From contig NW_023365857.1 in NCBI RefSeq assembly GCF_000003815.2, positions 1 through 24,815 on the forward strand: a stretch of DNA of 24,815 bases, in the 5' to 3' direction. The position numbers and the translations under genes are program-made. The DNA comes from Branchiostoma floridae (Eukaryota > Chordata > Leptocardii > Amphioxiformes > Branchiostomatidae). Below are positions 1-7,392 of this stretch, piece by piece. Within the stretch, counting starts at the first letter, position 1. Each line of letters begins with the position of its first letter. The notes under the pieces were generated by a model. The model was not told the DNA's origin, searched no databases, and worked only from the letters and a program-made list of their open reading frames with translations.

Positions 1-202
1 ATTCCCATAATCATTGTCGATATGGAAATAAATAAATATTGTGATAAATTCTAATGTCAATGTGAATAAATATGCCGAGCAAACTTACACCAAACGTCAA
101 TAGTCGCGTCCGGGGAAACAGTCAATGTGCGATAACGCGCGCGCGGCTGAAATTAGGTCACGCAGTGGTATACTCCGTTCTTTCGCCCGCGCCGTGACAG
201 GT

Positions 203-274
203 GGGGATGTAGCTCAGAGGTAGAGCGCTCGCTTCGCATGTGAGAGGCCCCGGGTTCAATCCCCGGCATCTCCA
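203..274 (+). tRNA. tRNA-Ala, anticodon CGC
   Basis: Full cloverleaf read by eye. The acceptor stem 203-209 pairs with 267-273 with one G-T pair. The D-arm is 212-226, the anticodon stem 228-232/240-244 and the T-arm 250-266 with loop TTCAATC. The 7-base anticodon loop TTCGCAT puts CGC at 235-237, which decodes GCG (alanine). The discriminator base is A274 and no CCA is encoded, as expected for a nuclear gene. Internal Pol III promoter boxes are present: an A box from about 210 and the B box GGTTCAATCCC at 253-263. A six-T run at 280-285 is the likely Pol III terminator. The sequence is a typical animal tRNA-Ala with no defect in any stem. Confidence 0.97.
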
Positions 275-833
275 AGTAATTTTTTGAATCCCTTTTTCAG
301 GTCTGAACGTGAGGACTTTCGGTCATATTATATACATATAATTTAAAAAAAGGAATTTCCACCCCCATGGTTGCAGTAATTTGATTGTCTCTGATTAAAC
401 ACTGGCGAAACTGCATGAGCACATACGGTGAATTCATGATGGTTGCGCTATATGCTTCATCAATCTTTATTCTATCCATTGATCGATTTCTAGGAAAATC
501 GTATAGTTCAAGTCGTTTGATTGTCAGTTTAAAAAAATGTATATGTGCAGCCTATTACAAGCAGAAAACAGACAATCTGAATGACGGGGTCACGTGGATA
601 CAATTCACTCCAGAGTGGAGGCCCCGCGTACCCAAACATACAACTGGAGGGAATGGGGAAGGGGCTTTTCTCGTTAAGTCTGTGAAATATCAGGATCAAT
701 AATCCACGTCACGCCGAGTCTTCATTATACCGTTTGCCACATCTTGTATCAAGCTTGATTATCCCGCAGAGACGAGTAATTGGTGAAGAAAAAAAGAGCA
801 AGCGCTCCTTCGGCATTTAAATAAAAATGTCTT
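275..833. other. Spacer between two inverted tRNA genes, no gene recognised
   Basis: Nothing convincing is seen here. A 105-codon open frame at 385-702 has no recognisable motif, no splice context and no support, and is treated as chance. A five-A run at 823-827 is the likely T-run terminator of the minus-strand tRNA that follows. Confidence 0.6.
280..285 (+). terminator. Pol III T-run terminator of the tRNA-Ala gene
   Basis: Six consecutive T bases start five bases after the discriminator base of the tRNA gene, the usual position and form of an RNA polymerase III stop signal. Confidence 0.8.
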
Positions 834-905
834 TGGAGATGCCGGGAATTGAACCCGGGGCCTCTCACATGNNNNNNNNNNNNNNNNNNNNNNNNNNNNN
901 NNNNN
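834..905 (-). tRNA. tRNA-Ala, minus strand, 5' half hidden in assembly gap
   Basis: Bases 834-871 read on the minus strand match the 3' half of the tRNA at 203-274: three bases of the anticodon loop (CAT, so the last anticodon base is C, as in all NGC alanine anticodons), the 3' anticodon strand, a 5-base variable loop, the full T-arm and the 3' acceptor strand with discriminator A. The only difference in the visible 38 bases is the last T-loop base (TTCAATT against TTCAATC). The other 34 bases fall in the N gap that starts at 872, so the end coordinate is projected from a 72-base length and the first anticodon base cannot be read. A T5 run on the minus strand at 827-823 is its likely terminator. 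Confidence 0.85.
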
Positions 906-1009
906 NNNNNNNNNNNNNNNNNNNNNNNNNNNNNNNNNNNNNNNNNNNNNNNNNNNNNNNNNNNNNNNNNNNNNNNNNNNNNNNNNNNNNNNNNNNNNNN
1001 NNNNNNNNN
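872..1009. other. Assembly gap, 138 N
   Basis: Run of N that begins inside the minus-strand tRNA-Ala and ends at the C at 1010. It hides half of that tRNA and could also hide 5' sequence of the downstream bZIP gene. Confidence 1.
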
Positions 1010-1310
1010 CTGCTCTTTAAATGCAATACCGCAAGTAACAGACAATATAAATAACAAATAGACATCCATATAGTAAAATGGACTTTGTAAAAAATCCAAG
1101 TTTTCAGGTAGTGGGGAAAATACAAGAAGTTTTTAAGATATTGCTCTGGGTGTTAAGTTAAATGTTTTCTTTTACTAGTTTTAGGAAACTTGAGCCTCTG
1201 TTCACTGCTGAGGTTGCGGAATGTTGACACCGGAAAATAGAGCACTGCCTTTCATGTTAACACGGAATAACAGACTACTAACTAATAACTAAATTTTCCC
1301 GTCTCCACAG
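1010..1310 (+). other. Intron 3' end of bZIP gene 1
   Basis: This is the visible part of the intron before the basic-region exon. A perfect branch-point consensus TACTAAC lies at 1276-1282, then a pyrimidine-rich stretch (TTTTCCCGTCTCCACAG) ending in AG at 1309-1310. No coding segment that could be the N-terminal exon of gene 1 is seen between 1 and 1310. That exon must lie in the gap or left of the window. Confidence 0.65.
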
Positions 1311-1418
1311 ATCTCTCCAGAGGAAGAGGAACGGCGCAGGGTACGACGGGAGAGAAACAGGATCGCCGCGGCCAAGTGCAGGAACAAGAAGAGGGAGCGG
1401 GGCGAGCTTCTGCAAGAG
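1311..1418 (+). CDS. bZIP gene 1, basic-region exon (108 bp)
   Basis: Encodes 36 codons, starting [16 protein letters not shown] and ending GELLQE. It is bounded by CCACAG at the 5' side and GTAAG at 1419. It holds the whole DNA-contact region and the first zipper leucine. Vertebrate FOS has a basic-region exon of the same 108-bp size at this place (established knowledge), and gene 2 in this window has it too. Confidence 0.92.
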
Positions 1419-1995
1419 GTAAGGCAGTCTGTTAGTTTATTACGCTTTTAAACATGGCTGCATAGCTATAGATCATACGGATAATTTCGAGACCCAGACA
1501 TTTAGGTGTGAGCTTTGAAACTTAAAAAGTTACGATTGATTGCTGGCTGGTGAAGTCTCAGATTTAAAGATAGTCTAAAGTTCTTGAACTTCAATTTCTT
1601 GAAAGAAAGACGCGGTTGCGATATAACTCAACTAAAAGCCGATCTGCATTTTATTATTGCAGGAGTCCGAACGACTGGAGTCGCAGAACGAGCGTCTGAA
1701 GTCGGAGATATCCCGGCTTCAAGAAGAGAAGGAGAAGATCGCTTACCTGTTGCAGTTCCACCGTCCCACCTGCATCATGAAAGCACCTGCGACCACCTGC
1801 GCACCTGTCACAACAACCTCCAAACCTACAGCTGTAATGGTGGATTCCTTCTTCTCCACCGCCTCCTCCTCAGACCTCTCGTGGGACTCCGCAGAAACTG
1901 GGGGACAAGAAACTTCGCCCTCACCTGCTATAGTTCCGGTGGACCTGTCCTGTGCGTATAGTAGTGACAGCGACAGTGACACTGAGCTGAGTTGA
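1311..1995 (+). CDS. bZIP gene 1: Fos/ATF3/JDP2-like transcription factor, 3' two exons
   Basis: A DNA-binding bZIP protein of the AP-1/ATF superfamily, expected in the nucleus as a dimer on AP-1 (TGASTCA) or CRE sites. Two coding exons are visible (1311-1418 and 1663-1995, joined phase 0 across a 244-bp GT-AG intron), giving 146 residues to the stop. In that numbering the basic region has NRIAAAKCR at 16-24. The zipper heptads L34, L41, L48, L55, I62 and H69 are exactly seven apart, with an asparagine at core position 45. The zipper ends in HRPTCI (69-74). HRPTC and ESERLE are shared with vertebrate ATF3/JDP2, and HRP-C also with Fos, so I place it in the Fos/ATF3/JDP2 group without choosing one. 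The 72-residue tail is Ser/Thr-rich and ends acidic ([11 protein letters not shown]), longer than in ATF3. The start codon and N-terminal exon are not visible. Confidence 0.9.
1663..1995 (+). CDS. bZIP gene 1, zipper and C-terminal exon
   Basis: Begins after TTATTGCAG (AG at 1661-1662) with [18 protein letters not shown] and ends with TGA at 1993-1995. It carries four of the zipper heptads, the HRPTCI end motif, then a Thr/Ser-rich tail with [17 protein letters not shown] and a terminal acidic serine cluster that resembles a casein-kinase-2 target (inference). It is the terminal coding exon. Confidence 0.92.
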   Translation, partial: ESERLESQNERLKSEISRLQEEKEKIAYLLQFHRPTCIMKAPATTCAPVTTTSKPTAVMVDSFFSTASSSDLSWDSAETGGQETSPSPAIVPVDLSCAYSSDSDSDTELS

Positions 1996-2181
1996 GGCGC
2001 CAGGAAGCCTTTCTTATCTTAAAGCATATTTAACCTTTCCGAAGTGTGCTCGGTTCTCACCCCGTCCCTCTGTATTTTTTTTTGTATGACCATGTGTTCT
2101 TCCCTTCAATGATGTGTGCAAAGATAAAAAAGATCTCAACTTCAACTGTGCAAACGGGACAATGTTGACACGTAAATATTT

Positions 2182-2243
2182 TACTCTCACAGTCACAAGT
2201 CAGGCTCTCGCCTGCTCTCGCCTGACTTGTGACTGTGAGAGTA
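2182..2243 (+). repeat. 24-bp perfect inverted repeat (hairpin) in gene 1 3' UTR
   Basis: Arm 2182-2205 is the exact reverse complement of arm 2220-2243; the loop is the 14 bases 2206-2219. A tandem 10-mer CTCTCGCCTG (2205-2214 and 2215-2224) spans the loop and the inner end of the right arm. Neither strand has an obvious transposon core, so it looks like an RNA stem-loop or a tiny foldback. Confidence 0.9.
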
Positions 2244-2980
2244 CAGGAACATGCTTGGCCCAGCAATGAACCTGTAGCCATTCTGTCATTGTCTTTACTA
2301 TAGATATAAGGTCCTTTTCTTTCTGGCAACTGTTAAACGCAATTTTCACTCGAATGGCTGATAGTGTTTTCCACTTTCCAACCATATTCAGTATCATAAC
2401 TTCTAACATGTACATATATTATATGGCAGCTGTGAATATCATTATTATCATGACTTGTTATTGTGTGCGATTGGTATGAATGGAAACAGTATACATGCAC
2501 TCCAATTATGCAAAATGTGGTATCGGGGAGAATATAAAGGTAGATTTACGATCCCGATAACTGGCAAGAACGTTGCGCCCCTTTGACATTCTTACCTTCA
2601 TATTGTGAAGTATGTTCATTTGTTGGTTGAGAGTCAACTTTTCTTGCCATACCCTTAATGTCAACTTAAACTGTCCTCACAGAAATGTTAGAACAAAAGG
2701 CAACGCCCACACTATTATGTACAATTGTCTTTAGTTGTGGCAGGCTTTTGTGTCTGTGTACTATGCACACTTTGCTTATGTTTGTGGTTTGTTACCTATG
2801 TAAACATTTATATAACGTTATGTTAGTTTGTAAATAGAACCGACTATATCAAAGCTGCGGGTGGGACTCGGTTCTGAATAACCGTTTTCTCGTTTGTAAA
2901 AACATCTATATCATTCAATGCTCTGTAAATATACTGATACGTAAGCACGAGGATTTTTTTGTACCTTTGTACGATCGTAA

Positions 2981-2986
2981 ATTAAA
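2981..2986 (+). terminator. Poly(A) signal ATTAAA, bZIP gene 1
   Basis: ATTAAA, the commonest variant poly(A) hexamer, is followed within about 35 bases by a GT-rich stretch (CTGTTGCGTTCATATTTGT). No AATAAA occurs closer to the stop codon. Confidence 0.55.
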
Positions 2987-3005
2987 GTACCTCACAGACA
3001 TGAAT

Positions 3006-4600
3006 CTATCTGTTGCGTTCATATTTGTCAAGATCAAGTGAACCGTAAATCAGTTCACAACTCATATGCACAGACAGGTTGGTGGAAGTTCCAATCTATA
3101 CACTGTCACACACGGAAGTTATATCAGCGCCTTTAAGCCAGTACATGTAGTTGAGTGATGAATTTAGTATACGATATCGTGAGACAACCCTTACTTCACG
3201 TAATGCCCGTGCATGCTACTGTGTCACGTGATATTTACTAAACCGCTTCATCATGATACCTCAGTATAAGTAGATTTTAGTTAGAACATGACACGGGGCC
3301 TACTATGGGGAAAACGGTCGCTCCGCCCGCCATGATATTGCAGTAAATATCATGAATTTGAACTTTGACTTGGACAGTGTGAGCCGACCAGTGGTGCAGC
3401 CAAAAGTCTATAGTGCTATGAAAAAAGTGTGGTTCTATTTTATGCAAATGCCTTCATAGTACCACACTTTTTTCATAGCACCACACTTTTCTGCATATAT
3501 ACATAAACAGTAATTGACGGATTCTGATTGGCTGAGGGGCAGTGACCATTTTCTAATTCTCGGTTTGACATCCGACTTGTCAAAGAAACCCGAGCCTTTT
3601 CCCGGAAGGACGGAAGGAATCGCAAGCGGTACGGTACGTTCTTTCTAGATCATTGTGAACAAAAGACGTTTACTTCCTCGTTTGTGCACTTAAGATTATT
3701 TCACGTATACACCAAATTGACAGCAGGCGACAACTCCCTTAACTTCAACGATTTAGGGAGGAGTTACAACATAGCCAACCGTTCATCTTTCATTTGCGCC
3801 ACTTCTGACGTTACAGGCTAATAGGGGAAGTAGAGGCAGAGGAACATCACGACAGAGCAATGCTTTTTCCGTCACTTTTGCCAAGGCACGAAACAATCCG
3901 CTTTTTCGAACATGAAGTTGTAATGGAGAGACGTTTTCAGAGTTGGACTTGTTCTGTACCCCATGTATGAAAGTAACCATCAATTGTTAGCGCAGGTGTG
4001 AAACTGCCCCACATTTTCACTCTCGGTGTACGGCAAGTGACCTTTTGAAACACCTGCTCATTATTTAAAGACTTGGCTTATACCTCATTTTGACGACCCA
4101 CGTCTGCACGGGAACTGGCACAAGCGACATTTGATGGCAACAAGATCATGATACAAGAGGTACGTGTCTTTGCTTTAATTGAGATCTTGATGCTTCCTCC
4201 CATCTAAATTCTTGCCATTAGATTCATAACAGAAATGCCACTGAATAAATATCAAGTCTATTTCCGTGCATGAGGAAACCACTGTGACTATTCCTAGAAT
4301 CTTACCTGGACGCAAAGAAGTCTCCACGCCCAGAGTTGCCTCCATGGATCGGAAAACATCAAGATATTAAACGTAACCCTTAACGTTACAAGGTGGCAAT
4401 TTTATAGGGAAAAGTTTTCAAGAAACCGCGGCCAAAGAGGGGCAGTCTCTGGCGAGCGACGAAATTCTATAAGTTGGATTCCACTAGTATAGTGCTACTT
4501 CCGTGACCACGCTTCAGTGGCTATATCAACCCTGCGGCCTTAAGGCTGTGCAGGTAACTTGTACAAACGCACACACGAGCTTGTGGGTGAGCGGCACGCG
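3006..4600. other. Intergenic DNA between the bZIP genes, no gene recognised
   Basis: No coding exon is recognised. The stretch holds the 3413-3490 hairpin/tandem structure and a reversed CCAAT box (ATTGG) near 3529 followed by ETS-like CCGGAAG/CGGAAGG around 3602-3617. That combination would fit a distal promoter or an untranslated first exon of gene 2, but nothing proves transcription. Confidence 0.5.
3413..3490. repeat. 21-bp inverted repeat overlapping a 19-bp tandem duplication
   Basis: Arm 3413-3433 is the exact reverse complement of 3461-3481, with a 27-base loop. In addition the 19-mer at 3453-3471 is repeated head-to-tail at 3472-3490 with one change (CATAGTACC against CATAGCACC). 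So the motif containing CCACACTTTT is present twice in direct and once in inverted orientation. Confidence 0.9.
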
Positions 4601-4627
4601 CCTCCCAGTTCAAACGATTGAACAGAG

Positions 4628-4749
4628 TGACTCAGCAGACTTTCCAAGTTTGCTAAGTGAAAATATTCTCCAAGTTTTGTGAGTCATAGGCACGTTGGGA
4701 GCCACACCTATGGCGGTGCCAGTCACTTGGGCAGTGTGACGTTGAGTCA
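4628..4749. promoter_or_regulatory. Triple AP-1 site cluster
   Basis: Three exact TGASTCA sites lie within 122 bp: TGACTCA 4628-4634, TGAGTCA 4680-4686 and TGAGTCA 4743-4749. The first continues as TGACTCAGCA, the core of a Maf-recognition element. The third is preceded by TGACGT at 4737-4742. AP-1 sites bind Fos/Jun/ATF dimers, the family encoded on both sides of this region. Confidence 0.6.
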
Positions 4750-6690
4750 CGCCGTCCATGTGGCCATAGACTCACAATCACAGTGAGAAACGTTGCGAAC
4801 GGAAGGAGCGACGCTACGCGGTGCGGTTTCGGCGGTATGTCCGAGTGTGCGGAAGAAGGTGACAGTATCGACCGCGTGAAGGTAGGTGTCGCCAAAACTG
4901 CAAAATACGGATTCGGAATTGCTTTCGCTAGAGACGTCATGTAGGGATTTGGTTATCTCGTCCTTGGTTGGCTCGTGTTGGCACCCGGGATATTTCAAAA
5001 CTTTTGAATAGATTTTCATGATTGTCGGTAGGCCTTCGAATGCCGAGGTAGAAGTGACCAAAGCTTTTCGCCCCTAGGAGTCGCGTGTGAAACTGCAGCA
5101 TCCTTTGAAATTGTGCATTACAAGAATGTCAATCTAAAATTTGAAAGTGCACTGCAGGCTTGTGCTTTCTCGGCTCTTTTCCGTGTTGTTGGTTCAATGC
5201 CAATATGATAAGCAAGGAGATTAACATTTTAAACTCCTTGTGATACGGTGGCCCTTTACAAACTTTATTTGGGTAACTTAATACCGAAAAAACTGAATAG
5301 TAATAAAACTTTCAAAAGACTTATCAATAGAATGGATCGACTTGATATTTTGATTTCAGTCATATGACTACTCCAACGTTCGAATTCGCACGCCAAACAT
5401 GAAATTCGATATGTTCGAACGCACAAAACGTTCAAAGCCATTTAATACTTAGGCGTGGTGTGGCGTGGGCGTGTCCTGTTGTATGACTCAAGACTTTTCT
5501 TACGTCCCTTAAGAATCAAATCTAAGACTTGATTGTGCCAGGTAACGGAATGAAACCTGAACCAATGCTAAATAAACCGTGCGCACCAGTTACAGAGTGG
5601 TACACAAAACACGGAAGTCAGGCCGGAAGTGATTTTGAAAAATGATATTAAATACACGTACACCTAACTATATGTATTTACGAACTAGCTTTCTAACTCA
5701 GGTAAACATGACGGATTAAACAACAAATAGTAATCATGTGTGGCATTTTTATTATATACTGTACTTAAAAACGTATCTAAAGCATTCGAGTGGAATCACA
5801 TGACTCTACGGTGTTGCGTACGACACATTCTCCATTTAAAGTAAAAAAAAAAGAAGAATAGAAAGTGTCTGTCTCGCTCTATTGATCCTGTCTCAAGGTC
5901 TATTGTTGTGCAAATTTACCGCAAAATTACCGCAAATTTACAGCGCCTCTGTCAATAGTAGATTCAGGCAAACTTTCAAGATGATTCACGTTGCAATGCA
6001 CAAGGGACAAACCTCTTGCGGTTCTTGTATTAACTGCAACCAGGTGATTCGCTTCATTCCTGCTTTGAGCCGGTTTGTACCGGAAGGGCAAAAAAAGCAA
6101 ACAAGCAAAGAAAAAAACCCGAAGACGTCATAGACGTCATAGACACGTACGGGCATGTCATTGACCTTATAATATTATGATCATGAAGTCATCTAGAAAC
6201 AAAAAGGCCCGAGGTTGAGGCAGGAGCATGTGCGCGCTTGTTCAAAACTCCCGGGTTGCTTCAGTCAAACAACTTGTTACTTCCGAAGTCACATAAAAGT
6301 TCAACTGCAGATTATGATTATACTTGGTACTTTCCCACTGGCCTCTAGTATTTCCTGTCTTGATTATGCACACTAACGTGCTCAAGTGAGTCATTTTGAT
6401 GGAATGTAGCTTTTTGACAGTGTACCGGTGATTAGAAGTGGTATACTAGTCGTATCCCCCAACTTTGGTTTGGTTATGAAGGTGACTTGGTGAGACAAAA
6501 ATCTCAATCATATTAGTGTAACATTCGTGTAACAACAAGCACCAACAACCTCTCTTTGATACTTTAAATGACTGTGGAAAAATACAACGAGGACAGTGTT
6601 GACTCAGTTGGCGATGATTTCAATTGTTCAAGTAAATAAACAAAATGTTGGCACATGTCCAGACATGCAGCGCACTATCGAAGTTTCAAG
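4750..6690. promoter_or_regulatory. Putative distal regulatory DNA with further AP-1 sites
   Basis: No gene is recognised. Further exact AP-1 heptamers occur at 5484-5490, 6387-6393 and 6600-6606. A tandem 9-mer AGACGTCAT (6123-6131, 6132-6140) gives two near-CRE sites, and the same 9-mer begins again near 4931. Open frames here (for example 4653-5061 on the minus strand) have no recognisable features and are left out. Confidence 0.45.
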
Positions 6691-6693
6691 GAC

Positions 6694-6720
6694 ATTGCGC
6701 AATAAAGTTTATTGCGCAAT
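6694..6720. promoter_or_regulatory. Twin perfect C/EBP palindromes
   Basis: ATTGCGCAAT, the optimal palindromic C/EBP binding site, occurs exactly at 6694-6703 and 6711-6720, separated by AAAGTTT. The whole 27 bases form one perfect palindrome (13 + 1 + 13). It lies about 420 bp upstream of the gene 2 start codon. C/EBP proteins are bZIP factors that pair with ATF/Fos members. Confidence 0.65.
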
Positions 6721-6933
6721 CACACACACTTAAAAGATTTGACTCGCATTGACAACCACTCACAGGATTCGGATGCACTAGGCGTCGACATCAGGTATGC
6801 TAGGAATAGATTATAGAGGGGTAAAAATCTTTACTCTACGTCCTTGCTACAGTAGGCAATTCAGTCTTTAACCCATTTCTTACTATGCGTCATTACCGTT
6901 TGTTTAATTTCTTGTTTACTAGTGATGTGCTGG

Positions 6934-6941
6934 TGACGTCA
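6934..6941. promoter_or_regulatory. Perfect palindromic CRE (TGACGTCA)
   Basis: Exact consensus ATF/CREB site 197 bp upstream of the gene 2 ATG. Mammalian ATF3 promoters contain an ATF/CRE site used for induction and autorepression (established knowledge), so the same logic is plausible here (inference). Confidence 0.7.
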
Positions 6942-6949
6942 TCTACGAA

Positions 6950-6959
6950 GGGATTTTCC
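6950..6959 (+). promoter_or_regulatory. NF-kappaB-type site GGGATTTTCC
   Basis: Matches the consensus GGGRNNYYCC at every position and lies eight bases downstream of the CRE. The tight CRE/kappaB pair near the gene 2 start suggests stress- or immune-responsive transcription. Confidence 0.5.
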
Positions 6960-7137
6960 GACAAGTGTTTCTTGTACATCGACACGTAGGTTATCTAGAA
7001 CGTGTGCCACAGCACATCACCACTCTATCTGTACTACAGCGGCTTCACGGTACGTCCTTCATAACACTGTTGGCGACTTGCCGACATTCAACAAATCGAC
7101 GTTGTAGTCCTGGTGTGATCGACTTGAAAGCCGCGTT

Positions 7138-7392
7138 ATGTCAACATCGCGACGGAACCGCCAGGACAACGTGCCCCGCGCGTCGGACACAGAGTCCGTG
7201 ATAGAGGATCCATATGCCGAAGGAAGCCCCGGCAGCTGGTCGCCCGGGTCGGGGGACTCCAGTGGCCGAGCGTCTCCCAGAGTCAAGGACGAACTGCGGG
7301 CAACGATCCGGGCCAGACAGCAGGAAAGCGGGGTGATACTCCCCAACTTCGACCTGCTGAATGCGCAGTCTGATGGAAGGAAATCAAGACCG
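7138..7392 (+). CDS. bZIP gene 2, exon 1 (N-terminal region)
   Basis: Encodes residues 1-85, ending GRKSRP before the donor GTAAG at 7393. Residues 28-46 are rich in Gly, Ser and Pro (low complexity), followed by VKDELRATIRARQQE and an isoleucine/leucine patch ILPNFDLL. GC content is clearly higher than in the surrounding intron and intergenic DNA. Confidence 0.88.

Larger units (their letters stand above)
1996..3005 (+). other. Probable 3' UTR of bZIP gene 1
   Basis: AT-rich non-coding DNA follows the stop. The first convincing poly(A) signal is ATTAAA at 2981-2986, followed by a T/G-rich stretch, which suggests a 3' UTR of about 1 kb. A few ATTTA pentamers occur (near 2028, 2543 and 2806), as in unstable immediate-early mRNAs, but they are not clustered. 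A perfect 24-bp hairpin lies inside it (2182-2243). Confidence 0.55.

Noticed and set aside
385-702. 105-codon frame between the tRNA genes as N-terminal exon of bZIP gene 1
   Set aside because: No ATF3/Fos N-terminal motif, no donor at its end, and unlike exon 1 of gene 2.
749-1125. Open frames crossing the N gap
   Set aside because: They are open only because N codons are not stops.
3225-3230. E-box CACGTG as a regulatory site
   Set aside because: A single hexamer is expected several times by chance in a window of this size, and nothing around it supports it.
4653-5061. Overlapping minus-strand frames of 95 and 104 codons
   Set aside because: Two frames compete for the same DNA and neither has a recognisable motif or splice context.
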